Below, one piece after another: positions 7,076 to 13,097 of a stretch of DNA of 15,308 bases. The notes under the pieces were generated by a model. It did not search any database, was not told the origin of the DNA, and was given only the letters and a program-made list of their open reading frames with translations. Both the position numbers and the translations under genes were made by a program. The DNA is taken from contig CAZTKT010000021.1 of assembly GCA_964614265.1 (NCBI GenBank), forward strand, positions 1 to 15,308, given 5' to 3'. Within the stretch, counting starts at the first letter, position 1; the number at the start of each line of letters is the position of its first letter. The DNA comes from JACQKD01 sp964614265 (GTDB lineage Bacteria > Patescibacteriota > Minisyncoccia > Phycocordibacterales > UBA918).

Positions 7076-7867
7076 ATGAATTCATCATTTCATGAGTGGT
7101 CAGGGGATAAACGGTTGAAGGGATTAGTTATTATTGTATTGGGATTTACTGCTATCTCCTTGCTCGCATATACCTATTCTGCGATACAGCAAGGCAAAGC
7201 CGCCAGGATACCAGCGTCCATTTCTGTCAGTGGTGTGGGTGAGGTCAATGTTATACCTGATATCGCAACATTTACCTTGAGCGCGCATGCAGAAGCCATA
7301 GAGCCGACTGTTGCGCAAGAGGGCGCTGCACAAACCGCAAACGCCATCACGGCATACTTGAAGGAAAATGGCATTGCTGAGGTTGATATCAATACAACTA
7401 ATTACACCCTATCGCCACAGTATGACTATACATCGGGGTGTAGGGAGGGTGCGTGTACACCCAATAGCCCACGGTTGATCGGGTATGTGGTGGACCAGAC
7501 CATACAGGTGAAAGTGCGTGATACCAAAAAGGCGGGGGAATTGATTTTCGGGGTTGGGACACATGGCGCAAAAAATATCAGCAGTATTTCGTTTACCGTT
7601 GATGACTCACAAAAAGCAAAGGCTGATGCACGCACGAAGGCTGTGGCCGATGCACGAGAGAAGGCACGACAACTCGCGGATAGCCTTGGGGTGCGTCTCA
7701 CTCGTCTCACGAGTTTCTATGAGGATCAGGGATACCCTTATGCCTATCAGGGGGGCATGATGGATGATGGAGTCATGGTTGCAAAATCAGCATCTGTTAC
7801 ACCAGAGATATCGGGTGGGCAAAACACCATCACGTCAACAGTCTCTTTGACCTACGAGATCCGGTAA
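7076..7867 (+). CDS. SIMPL-domain (DUF541) membrane-anchored protein
   Basis: The protein has 263 residues from the ATG at 7076. One N-terminal transmembrane helix (about 16-36) precedes a SIMPL domain that opens with the typical VSGVGEVNVIPDIATFTLS (51-69). Further features are the central paired-residue strand region and the helix rich in Ala/Lys/Arg (KADARTKAVADAREKARQLA, about 180-200). The end, NTITSTVSLTYEIR, is also typical. SIMPL proteins form periplasmic or surface oligomers; the molecular role here is unknown. An in-frame start at 6977 would overlap the preceding gene and add an improbable N-terminus. A TATATG (7057-7062) is a possible -10. A strong hairpin at 7894 ends the transcript. 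Confidence 0.88.
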   Translation: MNSSFHEWSGDKRLKGLVIIVLGFTAISLLAYTYSAIQQGKAARIPASISVSGVGEVNVIPDIATFTLSAHAEAIEPTVAQEGAAQTANAITAYLKENGIAEVDINTTNYTLSPQYDYTSGCREGACTPNSPRLIGYVVDQTIQVKVRDTKKAGELIFGVGTHGAKNISSISFTVDDSQKAKADARTKAVADAREKARQLADSLGVRLTRLTSFYEDQGYPYAYQGGMMDDGVMVAKSASVTPEISGGQNTITSTVSLTYEIR

Positions 7868-7893
7868 TACGTATTGGGACATGCTATGAATCA

Positions 7894-7936
7894 AGAACCC
7901 TTTCTCGAGTTACTCGAGAAAGGGTTCTGTTCTTTC
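7894..7936 (+). terminator. Long perfect hairpin terminator after the SIMPL gene
   Basis: A 16-bp perfect stem (7894-7909 with 7913-7928) closed by a TTA loop contains a CTCGAG core. The downstream GTTCTTTC is only moderately T-rich, so termination efficiency is uncertain. The stem could also act as an RNA-stability element. Confidence 0.75.
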
Positions 7937-8058
7937 AGACGATATTAGATCCGCTACTTTTTAGGTCGAGATTAGTGTGTGTATATGAATACTCTCTTGC
8001 GGTGGATAAGACTGACCCTTGTGCTTTAGGAAGAGACGTGGTACCGTATCTGTGTTGG

Positions 8059-8079
8059 CGCCCCTCGGGGGCGTTTTTT
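8059..8079 (+). terminator. GC-rich Rho-independent terminator
   Basis: CGCCCC (8059-8064) pairs with GGGGCG (8068-8073) around a TCG loop and is followed directly by T6 (8074-8079). It lies 131 nt downstream of the previous terminator with no protein gene between, which suggests a separate short transcript. Confidence 0.8.
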
Positions 8080-8201
8080 AGAGCCCACGTAGGATCAACG
8101 CAGAACCCAAAAGAACTTCAGAGAGCGCTTGAGTGGCCAGTGACTCTGATCTCGAGCGCAGTATACCCATCGTGATGAGTAGTCATCTGACCAGCATGTC
8201 G

Positions 8202-8207
8202 TATAAT
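8202..8207 (+). promoter_or_regulatory. -10 box TATAAT before secE
   Basis: A perfect TATAAT ends 11 nt before the secE ATG. It probably drives secE-nusG-rplK. No good -35 is visible; the GATGA/TCATC hairpin sequence (8174-8187) occupies that region. Confidence 0.6.
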
Positions 8208-8218
8208 ACCTACATCAT

Positions 8219-8404
8219 ATGAACCGCATTATTACCTATCTGAGGGAAACGAGAGTTGAGTTACGGCATGTGTCGTGGCCAACACAACAGCAGGCGTTGA
8301 TATATACCGGGCTGATTATTGCGCTGTCTATCATCGTTTCTCTCCTCCTCGGTTTTTTTGATTTTTTGTTTACCAAAGCACTCAATTGGTTTATCGGGTT
8401 CTAA
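8219..8404 (+). CDS. secE: Preprotein translocase subunit SecE
   Basis: The 61-residue single-TM SecE is the minimal bacterial form. The amphipathic N-terminal helix carries the hallmark RVELRHVSWPTQQQA (12-26), with the conserved WPT before the membrane span (about 27-50). SecE clamps SecY in the inner-membrane translocation channel. Its place directly before nusG (18 nt gap) is conserved across bacteria and confirms the call. A TATAAT box supports this start. Confidence 0.95.
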   Translation: MNRIITYLRETRVELRHVSWPTQQQALIYTGLIIALSIIVSLLLGFFDFLFTKALNWFIGF

Positions 8405-8422
8405 TACTCTCTCAGTCTTGAT

Positions 8423-8968
8423 ATGGCAAAACAATTCGGAAATACAGAACGACACTGGTATGTGCTCCATACCTATTCGGGGTATGAAAATGCGGTCGCA
8501 CGAAATCTCTTGCAACGTATCGAATCATTGGGTATGCAAGACAAAATTTTTAATGTGATCGTACCGACCGAAAAGAAAATCGTAGTCAAGGGTGGAAAGC
8601 GGGTGACTGAAGAAGAGCGCATCTATCCGGGGTATGTCTTAGTGGAGATGATTGTCACCGATGATTCATGGTACGCGGTGCGTAACACACCACGGGTGAC
8701 GGGGTTTGTGGGGAGTGGTACCCAGCCGGTACCATTGGACCCGGGTGAATTTGCAGAATTGACCAAACGCATGAGCACTGATACGGTCAAACACAAGATC
8801 GACTTTGCGATTGCCGATCAGGTTATCATCACCGATGGTCCATTTCGGGAGCTTGAGGGCAAGATTGGAGAAGTCGATGAGAATCGCGGAAAGGTCAAGG
8901 TGCTCGTTTCGATGTTTGGTCGCGATACGCCGGTCGAGTTGGATTTCTTGCAAGTTAAGAAAGCATAG
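8423..8968 (+). CDS. nusG: Transcription elongation/antitermination factor NusG
   Basis: The 181-residue protein has an NGN domain beginning RHWYVLHTYSGYENAVA (10-26), with the conserved IYPGYVLVEM (67-76) and RVTGFVG (91-97). The C-terminal KOW domain is at about 127-165 (FAIADQVIITDGPFRELEG). NusG binds RNA polymerase and couples it to the leading ribosome or to Rho. Length and domain order are standard. The start has no Shine-Dalgarno. It is probably co-transcribed with secE and rplK. Confidence 0.97.
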   Translation: MAKQFGNTERHWYVLHTYSGYENAVARNLLQRIESLGMQDKIFNVIVPTEKKIVVKGGKRVTEEERIYPGYVLVEMIVTDDSWYAVRNTPRVTGFVGSGTQPVPLDPGEFAELTKRMSTDTVKHKIDFAIADQVIITDGPFRELEGKIGEVDENRGKVKVLVSMFGRDTPVELDFLQVKKA

Positions 8969-8998
8969 GTATAGTGTACCCACGACATATCATATATT

Positions 8999-9424
8999 AT
9001 GGCTAAAAAAATCGTCAAAAAAATAAAGGTACAGGCACCGGGAGGCAAGGCAACACCTGCGCCACCATTGGGCCCCGTGCTTGGTCAGGCAGGCATCAAT
9101 ATCAGTGAGTTTGTGAAGCAATTCAACGACCAGACGCGTGAGCAGATGGGCGCTGTGATTCCCGTGGTGATCACCATCTACGATGATCGTAGTTTCGACT
9201 TTGTTCTCAAGGTCTCTCCTGCCTCACGACTTATTCTCAAAAAGCTCGGGAAAGAAAAGGGTTCAGGCAAGAATGCGACCTCAAAAATAGGCACACTCAC
9301 GAACGCACAGGTGCGCGAGATTGCCGAAGAGAAGATGGCTGACCTCAACGCTAGCTCTGTCGAGCAAGCAATGCATACCATCGAAGGCACCGCTCGAAGT
9401 ATGGGGGTAGAGATTGCGGGATAA
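8999..9424 (+). CDS. rplK: 50S ribosomal protein L11
   Basis: The 141-residue L11 forms the GTPase-associated centre with 23S rRNA. The N-terminal domain has the signature TPAPPLGPVLGQAGINISEF (19-38). The C-terminal rRNA-binding domain includes GSGKNATSKIGTLT (about 86-99), and MHTIEGTARSMGVEI forms the end. The usual partner rplA (L1) is not next; a PsbP-like gene begins 12 nt downstream. TATAGT (8970-8975) and TATCAT (8988-8993) lie in the 30-nt gap after nusG and could provide an internal promoter. Confidence 0.97.
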   Translation: MAKKIVKKIKVQAPGGKATPAPPLGPVLGQAGINISEFVKQFNDQTREQMGAVIPVVITIYDDRSFDFVLKVSPASRLILKKLGKEKGSGKNATSKIGTLTNAQVREIAEEKMADLNASSVEQAMHTIEGTARSMGVEIAG

Positions 9425-9436
9425 AACTATCTCACT

Positions 9437-10135
9437 ATGTATGTACTTAAAAAAAGAGTACTGTCAGTAATCGGTATTTTGGTGTTTATCGTTGGGGTTG
9501 GTTCGTACATTTGGTTTCGCACGTCTCACATTTCAACTCCTGGGCGTATATTTACCACTGGGGATGTAGTGAGTAAAAACCAGCAACATTCACCTGTCGG
9601 TTGGAAGACATATCATAATGAGAAATATGGCTTTGAGTTTGACTACCCACCGGAGATGGGTGTGTTGAAGTCAGAGAGTAACGACGAGCTTGTCGTTATT
9701 GATTTCCCATCAGAGAAAGACCCTCCTTTTACAGATGATTTTTTTCAAGTAACTTCTGTGCCTATAGGTGAGGTTCGATTGAGCCAAATAGACGGCTTCC
9801 TCTATACATTTTACCCTGACGAGAATACTTTTGTTCGGGTCAAGGATATAGGTGGTTACTACGACACGCCCTCCTCCGATGAGGAGGTCCTTACCCGGAC
9901 CGAGGATTCGGGTGCGGTGGCTTCGAGGGAAACAGAAGAATATGTATGCCCGTTTCGACACTCACTCAACGAGACGATACTCGGGTATGGAGATACTGCT
10001 GCGGACATTGTGCTGACTAACAAGGGATACGCGTTGTTGTTCAGTGTGGGCAGGGATACAGTCCAAATGCGTAAAATTTTGGATTCATTTCGTTTTATTG
10101 GAGATACACAGGTGCAATATGCCGACTGTCGCTAG
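9437..10135 (+). CDS. Membrane-anchored PsbP-like-fold protein (hypothetical)
   Basis: The protein has 232 residues. One N-terminal transmembrane helix (about 7-27) and a short linker precede a domain starting WKTYHNEKYGFEFDYPPEM (56-74), the same signature as in the gene at 1071-1649. Further shared features are DGFLYTF and a C-terminal ILDSFRF. It is larger than its paralogue, with an acidic insert (about 150-175) and Cys174 and Cys231, which could pair if exported. The function is unknown. It starts 12 nt after rplK without its own obvious promoter, so it appears to ride on the ribosomal transcript in the position usually held by rplA. It converges on folA. Confidence 0.7.
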   Translation: MYVLKKRVLSVIGILVFIVGVGSYIWFRTSHISTPGRIFTTGDVVSKNQQHSPVGWKTYHNEKYGFEFDYPPEMGVLKSESNDELVVIDFPSEKDPPFTDDFFQVTSVPIGEVRLSQIDGFLYTFYPDENTFVRVKDIGGYYDTPSSDEEVLTRTEDSGAVASRETEEYVCPFRHSLNETILGYGDTAADIVLTNKGYALLFSVGRDTVQMRKILDSFRFIGDTQVQYADCR

Positions 10136-10145
10136 ACAGTGTCGG
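10122..10145. terminator. Possible bidirectional terminator between convergent genes
   Basis: CCGACTGTC (10122-10130) pairs with GACA (10135-10138) and GTCGG (10141-10145) with a two-base bulge. The stem covers the stop codon of the PsbP-like gene and lies 1-2 nt from the folA stop. There is no clear T tract on either strand, so this is a weak call. Confidence 0.4.
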
Positions 10146-10146
10146 T

Positions 10147-10683
10147 CTATTCTCGCTCAAGCGTCAGCCATGTATACTCTAAACCACTATACTTTCCTTC
10201 CTCTTTCTCTACTACTTTTGTAAATGTACTGTAGTCGGGGAAGAAGGCGTCGGCTTCTTCCGGTTCGCTGTCGATAATCGTGAGATACAGTCGATCAACG
10301 AGAGGAAGTACTTGCGTATAGATATCCGCACCTCCACCGATGTGAATTTCTTCCGTGTCGAGTGCTCGCGCTTTCTCCAATGCTTCGTCAAGCGAAGATA
10401 CGACGATAGCTCCCTCATGTGCGTAAGAAGAATCTCTCGTCACAACAATGTTAGTCCGTCCCGCAAGTGGTTTGTCTCCAGAGTAGCTGAGGATAGATTC
10501 AAATGTTTTTCGACCCATGATGACGGGGTGCCCCATAGTAAGGCGCTTGAAGCGCTTCATATCTTCTGGGATGTGCCAGAGCAGTTTCCCTTTATTGCCA
10601 ATGGCGCGTCGGGTTTTGCTTATCGCGACCACGACGCAGGTTTTTGCTTTGTTAGGTTTTCCCACTTGGGAGTTTTCTTGCAT
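10147..10683 (-). CDS. folA: Dihydrofolate reductase
   Basis: The 178-residue cytoplasmic enzyme reduces dihydrofolate to tetrahydrofolate with NADPH, regenerating the cofactor oxidised by ThyA. The N-terminal strand VVVAISKTRRAIG (17-29) is followed by LLWHIPEDMKRFK (34-46), with Trp36 and the catalytic acid Asp41. The GHPVIMGRKTFESI motif (51-64) and the NADPH-binding IHIGGGADIY (113-122) follow. The first 14 residues are a short extension over the E. coli enzyme. The start is fixed by TATACT 7 nt upstream on the minus strand. It diverges from the DUF2585-like gene with only 16 nt between the two start codons. Confidence 0.96.
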   Translation of the reverse strand: MQENSQVGKPNKAKTCVVVAISKTRRAIGNKGKLLWHIPEDMKRFKRLTMGHPVIMGRKTFESILSYSGDKPLAGRTNIVVTRDSSYAHEGAIVVSSLDEALEKARALDTEEIHIGGGADIYTQVLPLVDRLYLTIIDSEPEEADAFFPDYSTFTKVVEKEEGKYSGLEYTWLTLERE

Positions 10684-10687
10684 GAGT

Positions 10688-10696
10688 TATAGTATA
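10688..10696. promoter_or_regulatory. Overlapping divergent -10 boxes, folA / DUF2585-like gene
   Basis: The 9-bp sequence TATAGTATA reads TATAGT on the plus strand (10688-10693, 6 nt before the ATG at 10700) and TATACT on the minus strand (10691-10696, 7 nt before the folA ATG). A plus-strand -35, TTGGGA (10666-10671), is 16 bp upstream. On the minus strand only a weak GAGACA-like -35 is seen. The two promoters share three base pairs and cannot both be open at once. Confidence 0.65.
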
Positions 10697-10699
10697 TCT

Positions 10700-11272
10700 A
10701 TGTTCACTCGTTTTGTCTCAGTTCGTCGCGCGCTTTTTATCGGCGGAGGGATTGTGTTGATACAAGCAATTGCGCTGTACCTCTTTGGTCAACCGCCGAT
10801 CTGCGAATGTGGGTATATCAAGGTTTGGGAGGGGGTGGTGCAGAGCGTGGGTAATTCCCAGCATCTCTTTGATTGGTACTCGCCATCGCATGTGATCCAT
10901 GGGTTTATCTTTTATGGCTTCTTGTGGTACTTCTTTCCTCGGCTGTCTGTGTGGACGCGGCTTGTGCTCGCGATCGCGATTGAAGCGGGATGGGAAATCA
11001 CCGAAAATACGCCGATGGTGATCGAGCACTATCGTCAACAAGCACTTGCGGCGGGGTATGTGGGGGATAGTATCCTTAATTCAGTTATGGATACTCTCTC
11101 GATGGTGGGCGGATTCTTTCTGGCGAGGCGCATACCAGTGTTGAGCGCGGTTGTGCTGTGTCTTGCCCTCGAGCTGTATGTCGGCTATATGATACGGGAT
11201 AATCTCACCTTCAATGTCATCGGCCTCATCCACGTCTTCCCCGCGATTACTCAGTGGCAGGCAGGACTGTAG
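10700..11272 (+). CDS. DUF2585 / UPF0314-like integral membrane protein
   Basis: The protein has 190 residues with about five membrane segments (about 11-29, 64-80, 85-100, 128-143, 147-163). The signature FGQPPICECGYIKVWEG (29-45), NSQHLFDWYSPSHVIHGF (52-69) and a C-terminal RDNLTFN-IGLIHVFPAI match my memory of the DUF2585/UPF0314 family, mostly known from alphaproteobacteria. The conserved polar residues (Cys35/Cys37, His55, His64/His67, Glu95, Glu99, Asp123, Asp131) suggest an enzyme or metal site in the membrane, but no function is established. The start at 10700 is supported by the TATAGT box; a longer in-frame start at 10517 would run through folA and its promoter. Confidence 0.75.
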   Translation: MFTRFVSVRRALFIGGGIVLIQAIALYLFGQPPICECGYIKVWEGVVQSVGNSQHLFDWYSPSHVIHGFIFYGFLWYFFPRLSVWTRLVLAIAIEAGWEITENTPMVIEHYRQQALAAGYVGDSILNSVMDTLSMVGGFFLARRIPVLSAVVLCLALELYVGYMIRDNLTFNVIGLIHVFPAITQWQAGL

Positions 11273-11326
11273 AGAACCCTTTGGCTCATTTGTGTCCCAG
11301 TGTGTATGGAAGGACATGAACCCACC

Positions 11327-11692
11327 TCAAAATATCTTTTTGAATGTATTGATCGTTACAAGTACTCCCAGACTGATTATTTTTAGAAAATTTTCTGTCA
11401 CAATTGCAATGACCACTCCCGTATCTTTAAAATCCCATACACCCAAACCATAAAAGGTGACAAGAATAATATCGAATATGATTATTACGCCAATAAAAAT
11501 AAGAATCCAATTCGCCCACTTTTTCCTCATCTCAATGATCTCTCTATTTTCTTTATCAGCAAGTGATTCTGTTTGCTCCCTCTCCCGCGTTAATTGGCTG
11601 TAGAAATTATTAGACTCTGGTTCACTGGGCACATTAGTCTCGTCACCTAATTTTGAGATGATCTCTGTTAAGATGCTGTCCTGTTCGGGCAT
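11327..11692 (-). CDS. Two-TM membrane protein paired with ImmA-like protease (hypothetical)
   Basis: The protein has 121 residues. The N-terminal half is polar and charged (30-58, TREREQTESLADKENREI) and is possibly a coiled coil. Two transmembrane helices follow (about 60-83 and 90-116) with a short GLGVWDFKD turn, and the tail is basic (FKKIF). No family is recognised. It begins one nucleotide after the stop of the upstream ImmA-like gene, so the two are almost certainly co-translated. Base composition is visibly more AT-rich than in the flanking genes, suggesting a shared foreign origin. Candidate roles are a membrane-acting effector, an anchor or a substrate for the protease. Confidence 0.7.
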   Translation of the reverse strand: MPEQDSILTEIISKLGDETNVPSEPESNNFYSQLTREREQTESLADKENREIIEMRKKWANWILIFIGVIIIFDIILVTFYGLGVWDFKDTGVVIAIVTENFLKIISLGVLVTINTFKKIF

Positions 11693-11693
11693 A

Positions 11694-12182
11694 CTATGAT
11701 TGTAAGTGTTCCAAAGTTTCTCTCATTGCCACGATTGGAACTCCGAATATATTAGACATTTTTTTATAGTCGCCTTTTGTTAAGTTATATTTGTCTAAGT
11801 ACTCTCGGACCATGAATTCAGGCATCAGTAGTTTTGCTGCAAAACTATTTGCTTCCTTTTCATTTTTTGGATAAGCCCCCTCTTTGTTAGGTATACGGAA
11901 GAGAACCTCATAATTTTTATGTCCCAAAAAAATATGTCCCAATTCGTGTGCGATAGAAAACAATTTCCGCGTAGGCTTGTCTTTTGCCGCAACATAAATC
12001 ACTTTCTTTGTATTGTCATGAAAAGCGGCTACGTCTAAATACTCTCGTGGCATTGTAATCTCTCTTACAGAAAATCCGATACCTTTCGCTATCTTTGTAA
12101 CGTCAACCACAGGCTTAGCAATGTTGTTTTGATCCAACACCTCCCACGCTTTGTTTTCGATTGAAAAATGGTCTATATCCAT
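11694..12182 (-). CDS. ImmA/IrrE-family metallo-endopeptidase
   Basis: The protein has 162 residues and the family fold (DUF955). An N-terminal helical part (VDVTKIAKGIGFSV) is followed by FSIAHELGHIFLGH with zinc ligands His79 and His83 and catalytic Glu80. EKEANSFAAKLLMP follows, with Glu110 as the likely third ligand. The C-terminal FGVPIVAMRETLEHL helix is typical. Family members cleave phage-type or stress repressors (ImmA/ImmR, IrrE/DdrO). No HTH domain is fused and no repressor gene is adjacent; instead a two-TM gene follows after 1 nt. The pair lies on the minus strand between plus-strand housekeeping genes. An inverted repeat and a good promoter lie upstream. Confidence 0.9.
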   Translation of the reverse strand: MDIDHFSIENKAWEVLDQNNIAKPVVDVTKIAKGIGFSVREITMPREYLDVAAFHDNTKKVIYVAAKDKPTRKLFSIAHELGHIFLGHKNYEVLFRIPNKEGAYPKNEKEANSFAAKLLMPEFMVREYLDKYNLTKGDYKKMSNIFGVPIVAMRETLEHLQS

Positions 12183-12185
12183 ATG

Positions 12186-12209
12186 CCATCATACTAACTC
12201 AGATGATGG
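12186..12209 (-). repeat. Inverted repeat upstream of the ImmA-like gene (operator candidate)
   Basis: CCATCAT (12186-12192) and ATGATGG (12203-12209) are perfect 7-bp arms around a 10-bp spacer. They lie between the predicted -10 and the start codon, where a bound repressor or an RNA hairpin would affect expression. Confidence 0.5.
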
Positions 12210-12214
12210 GAATC

Positions 12215-12243
12215 ATAGTATCCAATTATCCACATAATTACAA
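12215..12243 (-). promoter_or_regulatory. Promoter of the ImmA/two-TM pair with palindrome in the spacer
   Basis: On the minus strand TTGTAA (12238-12243) and TACTAT (12215-12220) are 17 bp apart. The spacer region contains a second palindrome, AATTAT-CCAC-ATAATT (12224-12239), which also includes a perfect DnaA-box match (12226-12234). An alternative -10, TATGAT, lies closer to the start (12188-12193). Confidence 0.5.
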
Positions 12244-12287
12244 ATATCGCCCTTCTCTACGCCCACAGCAGTAGAATGTAGCCCATT

Positions 12288-12315
12288 TTGAGAGGACGTC
12301 CGAAAACGGTATACT
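12288..12315 (+). promoter_or_regulatory. Promoter TTGAGA-16-TATACT before the CYTH gene
   Basis: TTGAGA (12288-12293) and TATACT (12310-12315) are 16 bp apart. The -10 ends 7 nt before the ATG at 12323, so the transcript should start at the A of the start codon or within a base or two. Confidence 0.65.
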
Positions 12316-12322
12316 GGTAGCA

Positions 12323-12997
12323 ATGCCACGCTATGAAATTGAAATAAAAAGTCTTTTGGGTGCGCGGGAGAATGCAGAGAAGCTTCGGGAGGATATGCAG
12401 CGTTTGGATCCAGATTGTAGCCGTATCGGACAGAATCGTCAGTTGAATCACTATTTTGTTGATGGAGATATTCATGCTCTTGCAACGCGGGTGCAGGGTA
12501 TTGTTGATCCGGCGAAACGAGATGTGTTTGCAGAGATTGTGGAGCGGGGGAGTGCTTTTTCCTTACGAACACGTCAGAAAGATGATCAGGTGTTTCTTGT
12601 CCTCAAAGCATCGGTTGATGCGGGCACGAGTGCAAACGCAGTCTCACGTATGGAGTTTGAAGAACCGGTGTTGCTCACGCTCGATGCACTCGATGCACTC
12701 ATGCATACTGCGGGGTTTGCCTATCAGGCGAAATGGTCGCGTGAACGCGAGGAATATGCATACAAAGGTGCGACAGTCTGTCTCGATCGCAACGCAGGGT
12801 ATGGCTATCTCGCGGAGTTTGAAAAAATGTCGGAAGAAGAACATGCGGTGCCCGCGATTCGTCGCGAACTTGAATCTCTGATGGATGAGTTGGGTGTTGT
12901 GGAGTTGCCTCAAGATCGACTTGAACGTATGTTTGCCCACTACAATGCTCATTGGCCGGAGTATTATGGTACGGACGAAGTGTTTGTTATTGAATAA
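12323..12997 (+). CDS. CYTH-domain protein (triphosphate tunnel metalloenzyme family)
   Basis: The protein has 224 residues. The defining EIEIK (ExExK; Glu5, Glu7, Lys9) is at the N-terminus. It is followed by tunnel-strand motifs with alternating charged residues: FSLRTRQKDDQVFLVLKA, SREREEYAYKGATVCLD and YLAEFEKM. CYTH proteins bind triphosphates with divalent metal; members include thiamine-triphosphatase, tripolyphosphatase and class IV adenylate cyclase. The substrate cannot be told from sequence alone. The ATG is supported by a TATACT 7 nt upstream. After its TAA the same frame stays open for another 30 codons. It is the first of four plus-strand genes acting on phosphorylated compounds. 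Confidence 0.85.
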   Translation: MPRYEIEIKSLLGARENAEKLREDMQRLDPDCSRIGQNRQLNHYFVDGDIHALATRVQGIVDPAKRDVFAEIVERGSAFSLRTRQKDDQVFLVLKASVDAGTSANAVSRMEFEEPVLLTLDALDALMHTAGFAYQAKWSREREEYAYKGATVCLDRNAGYGYLAEFEKMSEEEHAVPAIRRELESLMDELGVVELPQDRLERMFAHYNAHWPEYYGTDEVFVIE

Positions 12998-13090
12998 TTG
13001 GTATATGCTATCGATGATGATTCGGCAGTTGTGGTAGTAGATGGTAAAGTACAGGTTGTGAGCGAAGGGACGTATTTAGAATATAATTAG
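12998..13090 (+). CDS. 30-codon frame after the CYTH stop (small ORF or lost C-terminus)
   Basis: Directly after the CYTH TAA, in the same frame, 30 sense codons run from a TTG (12998) to TAG (13088-13090). The translation looks protein-like: an acidic DDDS, a valine-rich strand (AVVVVDGKVQVV) and SEGTYLEYN, as in a beta-hairpin. It may be a former C-terminal tail cut off by a stop mutation, a readthrough extension, or a chance frame. A separate TTG-started protein is least likely because there is no ribosome binding site. The dcd -10 box overlaps its end. Confidence 0.25.
   Translation: MVYAIDDDSAVVVVDGKVQVVSEGTYLEYN
13082..13087 (+). promoter_or_regulatory. -10 box TATAAT before dcd
   Basis: A perfect TATAAT ends 10 nt before the dcd ATG. 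The best -35 (TTGTGA, 13056-13061) has a long 20-bp spacer. Confidence 0.5.
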
Positions 13091-13097
13091 ATCAGCC

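Larger units (their letters stand above)
7937..8218 (+). other. Non-coding region before secE, possible small RNA
   Basis: No convincing protein gene lies here. A short frame from 7975 reads through the terminator at 8059 and has no family features. The stretch 7937-8058 lies between two terminators. It has a weak -10 candidate (TATATG, 7982-7987) and paired TCTCTT (7993-7998) and AAGAGA (8031-8036), so a roughly 90-nt RNA ending at 8079 is possible. Downstream are a 9-bp stem (8125-8133 with 8151-8159, one wobble) and GATGA-GTAG-TCATC (8174-8187). The trnW gene that often precedes secE was looked for and is not present. Confidence 0.35.

Noticed and set aside
7937..8218. tRNA gene before secE
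   Set aside because: No acceptor/T-arm consensus or cloverleaf could be drawn.
10517..10699. Longer start for the DUF2585-like gene
   Set aside because: It would be antisense to folA and cross the divergent promoter; the extra residues are not family-like.
1726..12234. Replication origin suggested by two perfect DnaA boxes (1726-1734 and 12226-12234)
   Set aside because: The boxes are single and 10.5 kb apart, with no dnaA/dnaN or AT-rich unwinding region. The second sits inside a palindrome in the ImmA promoter.
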